NCBI GenBank assembly: GCA_026461395.1
Contig: JAPJNA010000051.1
Coordinates: 1-50,854 of the forward strand
Direction: 5' to 3'
DNA length: 50,854 nucleotides
From: Chthoniobacterales bacterium
GTDB lineage: Bacteria > Verrucomicrobiota > Verrucomicrobiia > Chthoniobacterales > UBA6821
Shown here piece after piece: positions 32,578 through 46,547 of this stretch. The translations under genes and the position numbers were made by a program. Position 1 is the stretch's first letter. Every line of letters starts with the position of its first letter. The notes beneath the pieces were generated by a model, which was not told the origin of the DNA, searched no databases, and was given only the letters and a program-made list of their open reading frames with translations.

Positions 32578-33486
32578 TTATGCCTGCTCTTCGATAGGGG
32601 CCTCACCCGACTCTTCGCCCAAACCGTAGCGGACAAAGCGACTGATCACGATCTTGTCGCTCAGTTCCTTCTCCTTGGTAGCCATGAGATCCTTAACGCT
32701 GATGTCAGGGTTCTTGATGCAAGCCTGCTCGAGGAGACACGTCGTGCTGTAGAATTTGTCCATCTTCCCATCCACGATCTTCTCAACGATATTCTCAGGC
32801 TTGCCGGCGACCTGTGCTTTGTAGATCTCACGCTCCGAAGCCACAAGAGATGCATCCACCTCATCGCGGGAGACGCAGGTAGGATGCGCAGCGGCGATCT
32901 GGAGTGTGATGTCCTTCACGAAATCACGGAATCCCTCGTGCTGAGCTGTAGCTTCCAAGCCACAGCTGATCTCGACGAGCACGCCCACCTTGCCCTGAAG
33001 ATGGATGTAGGAGGCCACAAGCCCGCCATTGCCCTGTCCGATCTGAAAGCGGGCAAAACGACGGATGACCATATTCTCACCCAGAGCAGCAATCTTGGAA
33101 GCAATCGCGTCCTTGAAAAGAACTCCGGAGGATGTGGGCACCTCCAGCAAGGTCTCGACGGTCTCAGCCTTTGCTGCGGCGATCTCCTCGCTGATTTCCT
33201 TGGTGAAACTTGTGAAAATCTCGTTCTTGGCAACAAAGTCGGTCTCGCAATTAATCTCTACAAGCACGCCCACCTTGCCAGTTGGCTGGATGAAAGCGAC
33301 GACTGCTCCCTCCTTGGCATGGCGAGAGGCCTTCTTGCCGGCGCTAGCTATGCCCTTCTGGCGGAGAAGAGACTCGGCCTTCTCGATGTCGCCGCCCGCC
33401 TCGGTAAGTGCGCGCTTGCAGTCCATCATGCCGGCGTTGGTCTTCTCGCGGAGAGCCTTGACGATTGCTGGTGTGATATCAGCCAT
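32578..33486 (-). CDS. tsf: elongation factor Ts
   Basis: A 302-residue guanine-nucleotide exchange factor for EF-Tu. It has the N-terminal UBA-like AIVKALREKTNAGMMDCKRALTEAGGDIEKAESLLRQKG, the core VGVLVEINCETDFVAKNEIF and a second core repeat VGVLVEISCGLEATAQHEGF. It ends with VSRFVRYGLGEESGEAP-type text. The track's start at 33615 reaches into rpsB; ATG 33486 (MADITPAIV) is the family start. It follows rpsB by 61 bp, the usual rpsB-tsf pair. Confidence 0.95.
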   Translation of the reverse strand: MADITPAIVKALREKTNAGMMDCKRALTEAGGDIEKAESLLRQKGIASAGKKASRHAKEGAVVAFIQPTGKVGVLVEINCETDFVAKNEIFTSFTKEISEEIAAAKAETVETLLEVPTSSGVLFKDAIASKIAALGENMVIRRFARFQIGQGNGGLVASYIHLQGKVGVLVEISCGLEATAQHEGFRDFVKDITLQIAAAHPTCVSRDEVDASLVASEREIYKAQVAGKPENIVEKIVDGKMDKFYSTTCLLEQACIKNPDISVKDLMATKEKELSDKIVISRFVRYGLGEESGEAPIEEQA

Positions 33487-33547
33487 GGTTATATGCGGTG
33501 AATCTATGAACGGTTGGTATAAGTAAACGAGTTGCTTCGGTCCCGGC

Positions 33548-34288
33548 TTATTCAGCCACGGCAGCAAGCTCTTCGGTCTCGGTAGGAGCGGCGATAGGAG
33601 CACGCGCACCAACACGGGACTTGGCGATCACATCGACCAGCTTCTGAAGAATGATGCGGATCGCGCGGATCGCGTCGTCGTTACCGGCGATGGGATAGTT
33701 TATCTCCTCGGGGTTGCTGTTGGAGTCGACAATCGCCACGATGGGGATACCAAGGCGGCGGGCCTCTGCGACCGCAATCGTCTCCTTGACGGTGTCGATA
33801 ATGACGATGACATCTGGCTGCTTATCCATGTCGAGGACACCCTCGAGATTGTGGCGAATGCGAGTGGCTTCGCGACGAAGAGCGGAAGCCTCGGCCTTGT
33901 TGATCTTGTTGAATCCAGCACTCTTTTCGAGGGCCTCAAAGTCACGGAGCTTGGAAACACTCTTACGGATGGTGACGAGGTTCGTGAGGGTGCCTCCGAG
34001 CCAACGCTGGTTGACATAGTACTGTCCACAGGCCTGTGCAGCCTCTTTCACAGCTTCCTGAGCCTGCTTTTTGCAGCCCACAAAGAGGATCTTGCCACCA
34101 CGGCCCGAGATGTCTGCGAGGAACTCTCCTGCCTTGGCGAGCTGCTCGACCGTCTTGGAAAGGTCGATGATGTGGATGGAGTTTTTCTCCTCAAGGATGA
34201 AATCCCGCATGCGGGGATTCCAGCGCTTGGTCTGGTGACCATAATGGACACCGGCTTCGAGGAGTTCGGTCATTGCTTCTACGGACAT
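33548..34288 (-). CDS. rpsB: 30S ribosomal protein S2
   Basis: A 246-residue S2. It shows the family start MTELLEAGVHYGHQTKRWNPRM, then FILEEKNSIHIIDLSKTVEQL, GGKILFVGCKKQAQEAVKEAA, YYVNQRWLGGTLTN, PDVIVIIDTVKETIAVAEARRLGIPIVAIVDSNSNPEEINYPIAGNDDAIRAI. ATG 34288 is used; a second ATG five codons on (MTELL) is possible. It lies only 41 bp after the rpoC stop with no hairpin-plus-T-run between, so read-through from rpoBC is likely. Confidence 0.97.
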   Translation of the reverse strand: MSVEAMTELLEAGVHYGHQTKRWNPRMRDFILEEKNSIHIIDLSKTVEQLAKAGEFLADISGRGGKILFVGCKKQAQEAVKEAAQACGQYYVNQRWLGGTLTNLVTIRKSVSKLRDFEALEKSAGFNKINKAEASALRREATRIRHNLEGVLDMDKQPDVIVIIDTVKETIAVAEARRLGIPIVAIVDSNSNPEEINYPIAGNDDAIRAIRIILQKLVDVIAKSRVGARAPIAAPTETEELAAVAE

Positions 34289-34329
34289 GGGAATGCGTGG
34301 TTTTTAGGGCTTCGTTGCTGATTAATAGA

Positions 34330-38463
<4,134 letters not shown>

Positions 38464-38529
38464 GGTAAGTGGAATGCTGCTGGCTTGGTGAGTGGTATGA
38501 TCTGCTTCGCGTGTGCCTAGTCGCTTCGA

Positions 38530-41500
38530 TTAAGCGGCGGTATCGATGAAGGAACGGGGTTCGTCCTTTTTGCCGACGCGGACATCGAGTCCGAGTCCCT
38601 GCATTTCCTTGATGAGCACATTGAAGGACTCGGGGATGCCGGCCTCCAAGGAGTTGTCACCCTTGACGATGCTCTCGTAGATACGCGTACGGCCCTGCAC
38701 ATCATCAGACTTGACGGTGAGCAGTTCCTGGAGCGTGTAAGCGGCGCCATAGGCCTCGAGTGCCCAGACTTCCATCTCTCCGAAACGCTGACCTCCGTAC
38801 TGAGCCTTACCACCGAGCGGTTGCTGGGTGACGAGGGAGTAGGGACCGACGGCACGGGCGTGGATCTTGTCGGCCACGAGGTGTCCGAGCTTGAGCATGT
38901 AGATGATGCCGACAACGACCTCCTGATCGAATGCCTCACCGGTACGACCGTCGAAGAGCTGCGACTTACCGTTCTCCTGAATCCAGGAGAATCCCTCTTT
39001 CTGACCGGCTTCCTTGAGGTACTCGCGGATGCGGCTCTCAGGAATTCCGTCGAAAACGGGGGTGGCCACCTTGAAACCGAGGGCCTTGGCGGCGACTCCC
39101 AGATGGGTTTCGAGAACCTGACCGACGTTCATGCGGCTAGGCACGCCGAGCGGATTGAGCACGATATCGACGGGGGTACCGTCGGAAAGGAAGGGCATGT
39201 CCTCCTCGGGAACAATCTTGGCGACGACGCCCTTGTTACCGTGGCGTCCTGCCATCTTGTCACCGACAGAGAGCTTGCGCTTGCTGGCGATGAAGACCTT
39301 GACCTGCTTGATGATGCCGGGATCGACGTCATCACCGCTCTCAACACGTCCGAGATTCTCTTCCTTCTCGTTATCGAGGTCGGCGAAGCGGTGCTCGAAC
39401 TGTCCGATGATCTCGCGGATCTTGTTGCGGATCGGGCTCGGGTCGATCTCGACCACATTGTAAACGCCGGCCAGCTTACGCAGGAGCATCTTGGTGATCT
39501 TTCGGTTGGCGGGAATGATGATCTCTCCTGACTCGCCGTTGACAACGTCGAGCGGGATCTTCTCGCCGAGGAGCACGTTGGCCAGGCCTTCCGTGAGCTG
39601 CTCGAAGAGTTCTTCCTTACGCTTCTTGTTATCGTCTTGGATCATCTTCTGCTGACGCTTCGACTCGGACGGGGTCATCTTGATCTTAGCGGCCTTCTCC
39701 TTGGAGGAGACGCGCACGTCCATAACAATGCCGTAGGTTCCAGAAGGAACGGTGAGGGAGGTGTCCTTCACGTCGGCTGCCTTCTCGCCGAAGATGGCGC
39801 GTAGGAGGCGCTCCTCGGGAGCCAGCTCTGTCTCACTCTTAGGAGTGATCTTGCCGACAAGAATATCTCCAGGCTTCACTTCAGCACCAATGCGGATAAC
39901 TCCATCGGGTCCAAGGTTCAGGAGAGCCTCCTCGCTGACATTCGGGATGTCACGAGTGATTTCCTCAGGCCCAAGCTTTGTATCACGGGCCCCAATCTCG
40001 AATTCGTCAATGTGGATGGAGGTGTAGACATCCTCCTTGACCACTCGCTCGGAAATCATGATCGCGTCCTCGAAGTTGTAACCATTCCAGGGCATGAAGG
40101 CGACGAGCACATTGCGGCCGAGCGCGAGCTCTCCGTTCTCCGTGTTCGGACCGTCTGCAAGCACGTCACCCTTCTTGATCACCTGGCCCTTCTTGATGAT
40201 AGGCTTCTGGTTGATGCAGGTGCTGCTGTTGGATCGCATGAACTTGCGAAGCTCATAGACGTGCACACCGTTCTCAGGATCATCCTTGATCTTCTTCTTC
40301 CCCTCGGGAAGCTCGCCATCCTTGGTGACGATGATGCGCAGTGAGTCCACGGAAGCGATCTTGCCGTTCGACTCGGAAACGATCACCGCACGGGAATCAC
40401 GGGCGACGCGGCCCTCCATTCCGGTCCCGATGATCGGGGCATCGGAGATAAGGAGTGGCACACCCTGGCGCTGCATGTTCGAGCCCATGAGCGCACGGTT
40501 GGCGTCATCGTGCTCAAGGAAGGGGATGAGACCGGCGGCAACGGAAACGAGCTGCTTCGGAGAGACATCCATGTACTGGATCTTCTCGGGCTCGATCTCG
40601 ACGAAGTCTCCACGGTAACGTGAAGAGACCGTCTCGCCGAGGAATTTGCCCTTGCTGTCTAGGGGTGAATTCGCCTGAGCAATATAGAAGTTTTCGTCAC
40701 GGTCACCGGTGAGGTACTCGATCTCATCGGTTACCTTGCCATTGATGATCTTGCGGTACGGGGTCTCGATGAACCCGAAGTCGTTCACACGGGCGTACGT
40801 GCTCAAGGAGCTGATCAGACCGATGTTCGGACCTTCAGGGGTCTCGATCGGGCAGATGCGGCCGTAGTGGGATGGATGGACGTCACGAACCTCGAATCCA
40901 GCGCGCTCACGGGAGAGACCTCCAGTCCCAAGGGCCGAGAGACGGCGCTTGTGGGTGAGCTCGGAGAGCGGGTTCGTCTGATCCATGAACTGGCTCAACT
41001 GGGATCGGCCGAAGAAATCACGCACAACGGCGCTCAGGGACTTCGGATTGATCAGCTTCTGAGGCGTGATGTGATCGACGGAAGGATCGTAGAGGGCCAT
41101 GCGCTCGCGAACAAGACGCTCCGTGCGGGAGAGTCCCACGCGGCACTGGTTGGCAAGCAGTTCTCCAACCGTACGGACACGGCGGCTACCGAGGTGATCG
41201 ATATCATCGAGCATCCCGTCGCCCTTACGGAGCTTGAGGAGATAACGCATCGACTCAACGATATCTTCCTTACGAAGGACGCGGTCATCGATCTTGGGAT
41301 CAAGGCCAAGCTTCTGCTGGATCTTGTGACGGCCAACGCGACCGAGGTCGTAGCGCTTGGAGTCAAAGAAGAGACGCTTGAGCATGCCACGGGCATTCTG
41401 GGCTGTTGGAGGATCGCCGGGACGGAGCTTGCGGTAGATGTCCTTGAGTGCCTCTTCCTCGCTGTGGGCAGGGTCGCGCTTGAGGGACTTGACGATCGTG

Positions 41501-42330
41501 TCGTCATCCTTGGTGTCGATGACCTTGACCGAGTTGTGTCCGGCACGGATCAGATCGCGAATGACGGCGGGAGTCAGGGGCTCGTAGGCACGGGCAATGA
41601 TTGCGTCGCCCTCGCGGACGTCGGCAAGCAGGACCTTGGTGCTGATTTCCTCCTCGTCGAGCTTGTCAGAGAGCTTCAAGTTTTCGATCTTGTAGAAGAG
41701 AGCTGCAATCTCCTCGTCCGTGGGGAACCCAAGGGCACGTAAGAAAGTGGTCGCAAGGAACTTGCGACGGCGCTTACGGCGGTCGAGGTAGACATAGAGA
41801 AGGTCATTCGTGTCAAACTGCACCTCGGTCCAGGAACCCCGGTCGGGAATAATCCGGAAACCAAAGAGCAACTTTCCGTTGAGGTGAATGTCGGACTCGA
41901 AGCAGATACCGGGAGAGCGGTGCAACTGGCTGACCACGACGCGCTCGGCACCATTGACCATAAAGGTGCCGGACTTAGTCATGAGAGGGATCTCGCCCAT
42001 GTAAACCTTCTCCTCCTTGGTGGACTTTTCGTCCTTGTACCGGAAGGTCACGTAGAGGGGAGCGCTGTAGGTCTCACCCTCGATCTGGCATTCAAAAGGA
42101 CCGATCTTCGGCTCATCCATGTGATAGCTCACAAAATCAAGTGAGGCTTTCTCCTCGAAACCATAGATTGGGAAGAACTCACGGAAGACGGCCTGAAGGC
42201 CTACGTTCTTTCGCTTGGAAGGCTCGACGCCTGTCTGGAAAAACTCCTCGTAGGACTTGATCTGCAGTTCGATGAGGTTAGGCGGTTGGATGGCCTCGTA
42301 GAGTTTTCCGAAGTTGATTCTTTCAGACAT
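38530..42330 (-). CDS. rpoB: RNA polymerase subunit beta
   Basis: Second catalytic RNA polymerase subunit, 1266 residues. It shows [26 protein letters not shown] at the start, the rifampicin region [64 protein letters not shown], the [21 protein letters not shown] segment, [17 protein letters not shown] and the C-terminal [42 protein letters not shown]. The rifampicin-pocket residues look wild-type. It is preceded by a 339-bp spacer holding its own promoter. Confidence 0.98.
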   Translation of the reverse strand: MSERINFGKLYEAIQPPNLIELQIKSYEEFFQTGVEPSKRKNVGLQAVFREFFPIYGFEEKASLDFVSYHMDEPKIGPFECQIEGETYSAPLYVTFRYKDEKSTKEEKVYMGEIPLMTKSGTFMVNGAERVVVSQLHRSPGICFESDIHLNGKLLFGFRIIPDRGSWTEVQFDTNDLLYVYLDRRKRRRKFLATTFLRALGFPTDEEIAALFYKIENLKLSDKLDEEEISTKVLLADVREGDAIIARAYEPLTPAVIRDLIRAGHNSVKVIDTKDDDTIVKSLKRDPAHSEEEALKDIYRKLRPGDPPTAQNARGMLKRLFFDSKRYDLGRVGRHKIQQKLGLDPKIDDRVLRKEDIVESMRYLLKLRKGDGMLDDIDHLGSRRVRTVGELLANQCRVGLSRTERLVRERMALYDPSVDHITPQKLINPKSLSAVVRDFFGRSQLSQFMDQTNPLSELTHKRRLSALGTGGLSRERAGFEVRDVHPSHYGRICPIETPEGPNIGLISSLSTYARVNDFGFIETPYRKIINGKVTDEIEYLTGDRDENFYIAQANSPLDSKGKFLGETVSSRYRGDFVEIEPEKIQYMDVSPKQLVSVAAGLIPFLEHDDANRALMGSNMQRQGVPLLISDAPIIGTGMEGRVARDSRAVIVSESNGKIASVDSLRIIVTKDGELPEGKKKIKDDPENGVHVYELRKFMRSNSSTCINQKPIIKKGQVIKKGDVLADGPNTENGELALGRNVLVAFMPWNGYNFEDAIMISERVVKEDVYTSIHIDEFEIGARDTKLGPEEITRDIPNVSEEALLNLGPDGVIRIGAEVKPGDILVGKITPKSETELAPEERLLRAIFGEKAADVKDTSLTVPSGTYGIVMDVRVSSKEKAAKIKMTPSESKRQQKMIQDDNKKRKEELFEQLTEGLANVLLGEKIPLDVVNGESGEIIIPANRKITKMLLRKLAGVYNVVEIDPSPIRNKIREIIGQFEHRFADLDNEKEENLGRVESGDDVDPGIIKQVKVFIASKRKLSVGDKMAGRHGNKGVVAKIVPEEDMPFLSDGTPVDIVLNPLGVPSRMNVGQVLETHLGVAAKALGFKVATPVFDGIPESRIREYLKEAGQKEGFSWIQENGKSQLFDGRTGEAFDQEVVVGIIYMLKLGHLVADKIHARAVGPYSLVTQQPLGGKAQYGGQRFGEMEVWALEAYGAAYTLQELLTVKSDDVQGRTRIYESIVKGDNSLEAGIPESFNVLIKEMQGLGLDVRVGKKDEPRSFIDTAA

Positions 42331-42383
42331 GGTGCAGGATCTTGGGTGGCGATACGGGTTGCCTTAATGGCGGTCCTTTCTTT

Positions 42384-42399
42384 GCCGGCTAGCGCCGGC
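42384..42399 (-). promoter_or_regulatory. GC-rich hairpin in the rpoB leader
   Basis: GCCGGC-TAGC-GCCGGC forms a 6-bp stem with a 4-nt loop, flanked by CTTT and AAAG arms that can extend it imperfectly. It lies about 55 nt before the rpoB ATG, inside the predicted leader RNA. It has no T-run, so it is more likely an RNA structure than a terminator. Confidence 0.4.
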
Positions 42400-42583
42400 G
42401 GAAAAGGGAGAGTGGTAAGAGTGTTGGAGACTCCGGGGAGGAACTGGAAAAACGGTAGGCAAAAGAGCCGCCAGCTGTGGGATCCCCAAAAGAAACAGGG
42501 AAATCCGCGCGGGCGGCAACGGGATGTGATTGACTAATCTTCGTATGACCGTGGTGCAGGGCTCGGGACAGGTGGAACTTTTC

Positions 42584-42612
42584 GTTGTACGCCCTTCCGG
42601 CCATCGTGTCAA
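42584..42612 (-). promoter_or_regulatory. candidate sigma-70 promoter for rpoBC
   Basis: On the minus strand TTGACA (42607-42612) is a perfect -35 hexamer. TACAAC (42584-42589), matching 4 of 6 -10 bases, follows after exactly 17 bp. Transcription would begin near 42577, giving a leader of about 245 nt before rpoB. The 339-bp spacer 42331-42669 holds no convincing gene, so it is probably regulatory. Confidence 0.6.
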
Positions 42613-42669
42613 CCGGGAAAACCCAAGCGACAACGATGGACGGAAATGAATGGCGTGTGTAGTCGTGGA

Positions 42670-43056
42670 CTACTTGATCTCGACCTTGGCTCCAGCGGCC
42701 TCGATCTTCTTCTTGATTTCCTCGGCCTCTTCCTTGGTGGCACCTTCCTTGATGGCCTTGGGAGCGCTCTCGACAAGGGCCTTGGCCTCTGCGAGGCCGA
42801 GTCCTGGGACTGCGGCGCGGACCTCCTTGATGACGCCGATCTTGTTGGATCCGACATCCTTAAGGATCACGTCGAAGGTGGTCTTCTCTTCGGCTGCTGC
42901 GGCGGGTGCACCTGCGGCACCACCACCAGCGGCGGCGACGGCGACGGGAGCGGCGGCACTCACGCCCCACTTCTCTTCGAGAGCCTTCACGAGGTCGGCG
43001 ATCTGGAGGACGGTGAGGTTACTGAGCTGTTCTACGATTGCGGTGTTGTCAGACAT
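42670..43056 (-). CDS. rplL: 50S ribosomal protein L7/L12
   Basis: A 128-residue stalk protein. The N-terminal dimerisation helices ([29 protein letters not shown]) are followed by an Ala-rich hinge ([21 protein letters not shown]). The C-terminal factor-binding domain is [72 protein letters not shown]. It is separated from rplJ by 193 bp, longer than usual, with a hairpin after rplJ. Confidence 0.97.
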   Translation of the reverse strand: MSDNTAIVEQLSNLTVLQIADLVKALEEKWGVSAAAPVAVAAAGGGAAGAPAAAAEEKTTFDVILKDVGSNKIGVIKEVRAAVPGLGLAEAKALVESAPKAIKEGATKEEAEEIKKKIEAAGAKVEIK

Positions 43057-43230
43057 GGTGTTGTTTGGATTTTGATGCTGTCGCGTCCCGAAGCCTCAGG
43101 ACATTTGAGTCCGGCAGCCGCCGGCCCGACAGGTCATCGTGTTGTGTTTCCTTCACCCGTCGTGGCTTCGTACGCCGGGAGAAATTATTTTGGTTAAAAG
43201 GTTGAGATTGTTGAGATTGTTAGGATTAAG

Positions 43231-43246
43231 GCAGTTCAGGAACTGC
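43231..43246. terminator. hairpin just after the rplJ stop
   Basis: GCAGTT-CAGG-AACTGC lies 3 bp past the rplJ stop on the minus strand, followed by ATTGTTGAG-type repeats (three GTTGAGATT-like units at 43201-43225). There is no clean T-run. It could act as an attenuator or RNA-processing site between rplJ and rplL. Confidence 0.4.
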
Positions 43247-43249
43247 TTT

Positions 43250-43909
43250 CTAGGCGGCTGGGGTCTCCGTTGGAGCAGCTTCCGCGACTTCTGGAGCAGC
43301 GGCAGCTTCCACGGCTGGGACTTCTGCAGAAACTTCTGCAACTGGAGCTGCGGGCTCTTCCACAGCAGCGACGGCTGGTGCTTCCACGACTGGAGCGGCC
43401 GGGGCCTTCTCGGCCATGGCTGCAAGAACGCGGGCCAGACTGGCGCCCGGTTCGTTGAGCGTACGCACCAGCTTGGTAGCTGGGCTGAGCAGAAGACCGA
43501 GGAGCTGGGCCTGAAGAACTTCCTTCGGAGGAAGGTCAGCTAGTGCAATCACCTGAGCGGTATCAAGGACAGAGTTATCGAGAACACCAACACGTATGGT
43601 TGGCTTCTCGAACTCTGCGGCAAAGGTCTTCAGGATCTTCGCGGAGGCACAGATGTCCTTCTCTCCAACCACAAAAGCTGTCTGCCCTACCAGGTGGGCA
43701 TCCAAATCAGGCAGGCCGGCGTCCTTAATGGAACGGCGAAGGAAGGTGTTCTTGATGACGGTCAGCGAGGCTCCAGCCCCACCAAGGCGACTGCGGAGTT
43801 CTGCAAAGTGATTCACGTTCATCCCGCCGTACTCGACGACGATGAGGAAAGGAGAGTTGTTGAGGCGCAGCTTGACGTCCTCTACGATCGTGGGTTTCTC
43901 GGGGCGCAT
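43250..43909 (-). CDS. rplJ: 50S ribosomal protein L10 with long acidic Ala/Pro tail
   Basis: Stalk-base protein that carries the L7/L12 dimers. Residues 1-168 match L10: RPEKPTIVEDVKLRLNNSPFLIVVEYGGMNVNHFAELRSRL, then VIKNTFLRRSIKDAGL, and the C-terminal helix PATKLVRTLNEPGASLARVLAAMAEK that binds L12. Residues 169-219 form an extra Ala/Pro/Glu/Val-rich tail (VVEAPAVAAVEEPAAPVAEV and similar), about 50 residues beyond the usual length. The spacing to rplA is 36 bp, too short for the classical L10-binding leader. Confidence 0.95.
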   Translation of the reverse strand: MRPEKPTIVEDVKLRLNNSPFLIVVEYGGMNVNHFAELRSRLGGAGASLTVIKNTFLRRSIKDAGLPDLDAHLVGQTAFVVGEKDICASAKILKTFAAEFEKPTIRVGVLDNSVLDTAQVIALADLPPKEVLQAQLLGLLLSPATKLVRTLNEPGASLARVLAAMAEKAPAAPVVEAPAVAAVEEPAAPVAEVSAEVPAVEAAAAPEVAEAAPTETPAA

Positions 43910-43945
43910 GGTAGTAGTCCTAGGTTCCTGGTTCCGTTGATGGGT

Positions 43946-44647
43946 TTAGTTTTTCAGGAAGGGTGTTGCATCCACGAGAATGCCGGGCAACATCGTGGCA
44001 GCGATTGTCAGAGACTCGACATAGGCACCCTTGGCGGTTGCCGGGCGAGACTTGATGACCGCCTCGATCACGGCGCGACCGTTGTCGAGAAGTTGTGACT
44101 CACTAAAGGAGAACTTGCCGACAGGAACGGCGATGTTGCCGTTCTTATCGAGCTTGAACTCGACGCGTCCAGCCTTCACCTCTTGGACGGCTTTGGCGGT
44201 GTCATCGCTGACCGTTCCGGTCTTGGGATTCGGCATCAAACCCCTGGGTCCGAGAACCTTACCGAGCTTACGAACTTCGGTCATGGCTGCCGGGGTTGCG
44301 ATGGCGACATCGAAATCGGAAAATCCGCCTTGGACTTTCTTGAGAAGATCATCAAAACCCACAAACTCGGCGCCTGCTTCCTGCGCTGCTGTAGCGGCTG
44401 CACCAGTTGCAAAGACGAGAACGCGAACATTCTTGCCGCTACCATGGGGCAGAGGGCAGGTTCCACGGACCATCTGGTCGCTCTGCTTGGGATCAACACC
44501 CAGTCTCATTGAGACGGTGACCGTCTGATCAAACTTAGTGGGAGGCATCTTCTTGAGGACGGTCAGAGCGTCACTCAAAGGATATTTGCGGCCCTGCTCA
44601 ACGAGCTCATTGGCGGCGCGGTAACGTTTGCTACGGGTGTTTTGCAT
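43946..44647 (-). CDS. rplA: 50S ribosomal protein L1
   Basis: A 233-residue L1 of the large-subunit L1 stalk, often an autogenous repressor of the L11 operon. Marks are SKRYRAANELVEQGRKYPLSDALTVLKKM, TVTVSMRLGVDPKQSDQMVRGTCPLPHGSGK, VLVFATG, the family signature KLGKVLGPRGLMPNPKTGTV and the C-terminal VIKSRPATAKGAYVESLTIAATMLPGILVD. It follows rplK by 72 bp. Confidence 0.97.
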   Translation of the reverse strand: MQNTRSKRYRAANELVEQGRKYPLSDALTVLKKMPPTKFDQTVTVSMRLGVDPKQSDQMVRGTCPLPHGSGKNVRVLVFATGAAATAAQEAGAEFVGFDDLLKKVQGGFSDFDVAIATPAAMTEVRKLGKVLGPRGLMPNPKTGTVSDDTAKAVQEVKAGRVEFKLDKNGNIAVPVGKFSFSESQLLDNGRAVIEAVIKSRPATAKGAYVESLTIAATMLPGILVDATPFLKN

Positions 44648-44719
44648 GGTGTGTTGCAGTTCAAGCGATCCGAAGACCTCCTGCGGTTGGTTTTTTGTTA
44701 AAAATTCTATCTCGCTTTC

Positions 44720-45145
44720 TTATGCCTCAATCTCGATACCCATCTGGCGGGCGGTACCACAGAGGGTACGGAAGGCCGCCTCCTCCGTGTTGGCATTCAT
44801 GTCCTTCATCTTGATCTTCACAAGATCCATAACCTGCTTCTTGGTGAGCTTTGCTACCTTGACCTTGTTCGGCTCTTTGGAACCTGAGGCGATCCCAGCG
44901 GCTTTCTTTAGGAGCACTCCAGAGGGAGGCTGTTTGGTGATGAAGGTAAAGGATTTGTCCTTATAGACTGTAATGACGACGGGGAGAATATCGCCTGCCT
45001 GCTTCTGTGTGGCGGCATTGAACTCCTTACAGAATGCCATGATGTTGACACCCTGCTGACCAAGCGCGGGACCTACCGGAGGTGCTGGATTGGCCTGTCC
45101 TGCTGGGATCTGAAGCTTGATCTGTCCTGTGATTTCTTTGGCCAT
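44720..45145 (-). CDS. rplK: 50S ribosomal protein L11
   Basis: A 141-residue L11 of the GTPase-associated centre. It shows [75 protein letters not shown] and the C-terminal [30 protein letters not shown]. It is the first gene of the long minus-strand ribosomal/RNA polymerase block. secE and nusG, which commonly precede it, are absent; a plus-strand yqgE gene lies upstream instead. Confidence 0.97.
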   Translation of the reverse strand: MAKEITGQIKLQIPAGQANPAPPVGPALGQQGVNIMAFCKEFNAATQKQAGDILPVVITVYKDKSFTFITKQPPSGVLLKKAAGIASGSKEPNKVKVAKLTKKQVMDLVKIKMKDMNANTEEAAFRTLCGTARQMGIEIEA

Positions 45146-45210
45146 GGTACGAGTTTTGAGAAGGGATTCGAGAGAGTTCCTAGAGCCGATTCCGGCGAAA
45201 AAGGGTGGAA

Positions 45211-45239
45211 ATAAAAGCTGATCTGCTCCTTATGGGCAA
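45211..45239 (-). promoter_or_regulatory. candidate promoter for the rplK operon
   Basis: On the minus strand TTGCCC (45234-45239) and TTTTAT (45211-45216) are separated by 17 bp and each match 4 of 6 consensus bases. An A/T-rich tract (45240-45262) lies directly upstream and could act as an UP element. The leader would be about 60 nt. Confidence 0.4.
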
Positions 45240-45383
45240 GAGATTTTTTGATTTTTTTATTGAATTTACAATTAGGGCCCTCCAAGAAGAATTTTTTTCC
45301 AATTTCCAGCCCAACAATCCCCGCCCCACTCAAGCATCCAAGTTCGGGTTGATCTGACTCTCTACTAGGATCACCATACTTCC

Positions 45384-45974
45384 GTGCGACTCCACCAATC
45401 TTATCACGCCGAAATCCAGCATACAGGCTCACTGCTAGTCGCCCTTCCCTCACTGCTCGATCCCAATTTCCGGCGGACGATCCTCTTTCTGACCCACCAC
45501 GACCAGGAGGGCGCCATGGGTTTCATCCTGAACCGCCCTAGAAATAAGAGCCTGGGGGAACTAGCTGAGTCACCGATGGATCTAGCTACGGTGCCTGTCT
45601 TCGAGGGCGGTCCCGTAGAACAACAGCATCTGATCCTGACCCGCCTGCTCTGGCTGGAGAACGATGTCCGCTTCCAATCGCTCGGGGAGGAAGATCTTTT
45701 CCAACTGAATGCTCCAGAGGATCAGGTTGGCGACCCCGATCATGACCAGCACCGGAATCTCAGGGCTTTTACCGGCTATGCAGGATGGACAGCAGGACAA
45801 CTCGAGCAGGAGATCGCTGAAAAGTCATGGCATCTGCTGAAACCCACAGCCGAGATACTACACCCTGTGGGCACTCCTGAGGATGGTATCAAACGCTGGA
45901 AAGCGATCATGAAAAAACTTGGCCCAACCTATCATCTCCTCGCCCAGGCACCTGATGATCCGGGGCTGAATTAA
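45384..45974 (+). CDS. YqgE/AlgH family protein (DUF179)
   Basis: A 196-residue protein of the UPF0301 family. Marks are GSLLVALPSLLDPNFRRTILFLTHHDQEGAMGFILNRP near the N-terminus, VPVFEGGPVEQQHLILTRL, then RAFTGYAGWTAGQLEQEIAEKSWHLL. Its biochemical function is not settled; AlgH of Pseudomonas affects alginate expression. The start is GTG at 45384. It is divergent from rplK across 238 bp that hold the rplK promoter. Confidence 0.85.
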   Translation: MRLHQSYHAEIQHTGSLLVALPSLLDPNFRRTILFLTHHDQEGAMGFILNRPRNKSLGELAESPMDLATVPVFEGGPVEQQHLILTRLLWLENDVRFQSLGEEDLFQLNAPEDQVGDPDHDQHRNLRAFTGYAGWTAGQLEQEIAEKSWHLLKPTAEILHPVGTPEDGIKRWKAIMKKLGPTYHLLAQAPDDPGLN

Positions 45975-46007
45975 GCAGAGAAGGATGAAACTTGAGACCT
46001 GAAAGCT

Positions 46008-46100
46008 GAGATAAAGAAACGAGATCTCTTTTACCTACTCAGGTTTCAAGTTTCCGCTTTCAGGTTTCTTTAATCAGATCTCCCCCTGCCCCTTCAGCCA
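46008..46100. repeat. 93-bp direct repeat, left copy
   Basis: This matches 46854-46946 at 87 of 93 positions by eye. The right-hand 27 bp read on the minus strand as EWLKGQGEI-stop, nearly the same as the cerR C-terminus (AWLKGQGKI-stop) in the right copy. GAAACTTGAGACCTG (45987-46001) can pair with CAGGTTTCAAGTTTC (46040-46054), with one mismatch. Confidence 0.8.
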
Positions 46101-46115
46101 CTCCGCATACTTCCA

Positions 46116-46547
46116 CTACCGTTGTTTCGGCGACCAAGGGTTGAGCACGGGAATCCTGCAATGCTGAAAATCCTGAATTTTGCGCGTGGCAAGGGTCAAT
46201 CCATGGCAGAGTGCCGTGGCCGCGATCAAGCTGTCGACGACAGGGAGCCGGCGACCGGCTTTCTCAGCCTCGGCCTGCAGTTTGGCCCATGAGTTCATTT
46301 CCTCTTCTCCAAGGGGCAGGATGCGCCCAGCAAAAGCGGGAAGAAGCTCCTCGGCAAGCCAACCTTCCAGCATTTGCCTCTTCTTTCCACGGGGAAGCAT
46401 CAGAATCCCCTTTTGGATTTCCGCCGTGGAGACCACGCTGACGAAGCAGGATCCATGAGCTCTCCGGGAGAACCACTCCGCCACACGAGTGTCTGGAATG
46501 GCCCTCGTCGCCTCACTCAGGACATTCGTATCGAGCAGATAGTTCAC
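46116..46547 (-). CDS. VapC-type PIN-domain toxin
   Basis: A 143-residue PIN-domain ribonuclease. The acidic metal ligands are in NYLLDTNVLSEATR (N-terminal Asp), VSTAEIQKGILML (Glu) and LPVVDSLIAATALCHGLTLATRKIQDF (two Asp). The usual Asn of the TRN motif is replaced by Lys (TRK). I use the GTG start at 46547, overlapping the antitoxin stop as GTGA. The ORF-track start at 46631 lies inside the antitoxin. It is flanked by the left 93-bp repeat. Confidence 0.85.
   Translation of the reverse strand: MNYLLDTNVLSEATRAIPDTRVAEWFSRRAHGSCFVSVVSTAEIQKGILMLPRGKKRQMLEGWLAEELLPAFAGRILPLGEEEMNSWAKLQAEAEKAGRRLPVVDSLIAATALCHGLTLATRKIQDFQHCRIPVLNPWSPKQR

Noticed and set aside
42364-42633. 89-aa minus-strand ORF in the rplL-rpoB spacer
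   Set aside because: Pro/Ser/Arg-rich sequence without domain, lying over the predicted promoter and leader; more likely non-coding.
45073-45453. 126-aa minus-strand ORF upstream of rplK
   Set aside because: Overlaps rplK in another frame and covers the AT-rich promoter region and the start of yqgE.
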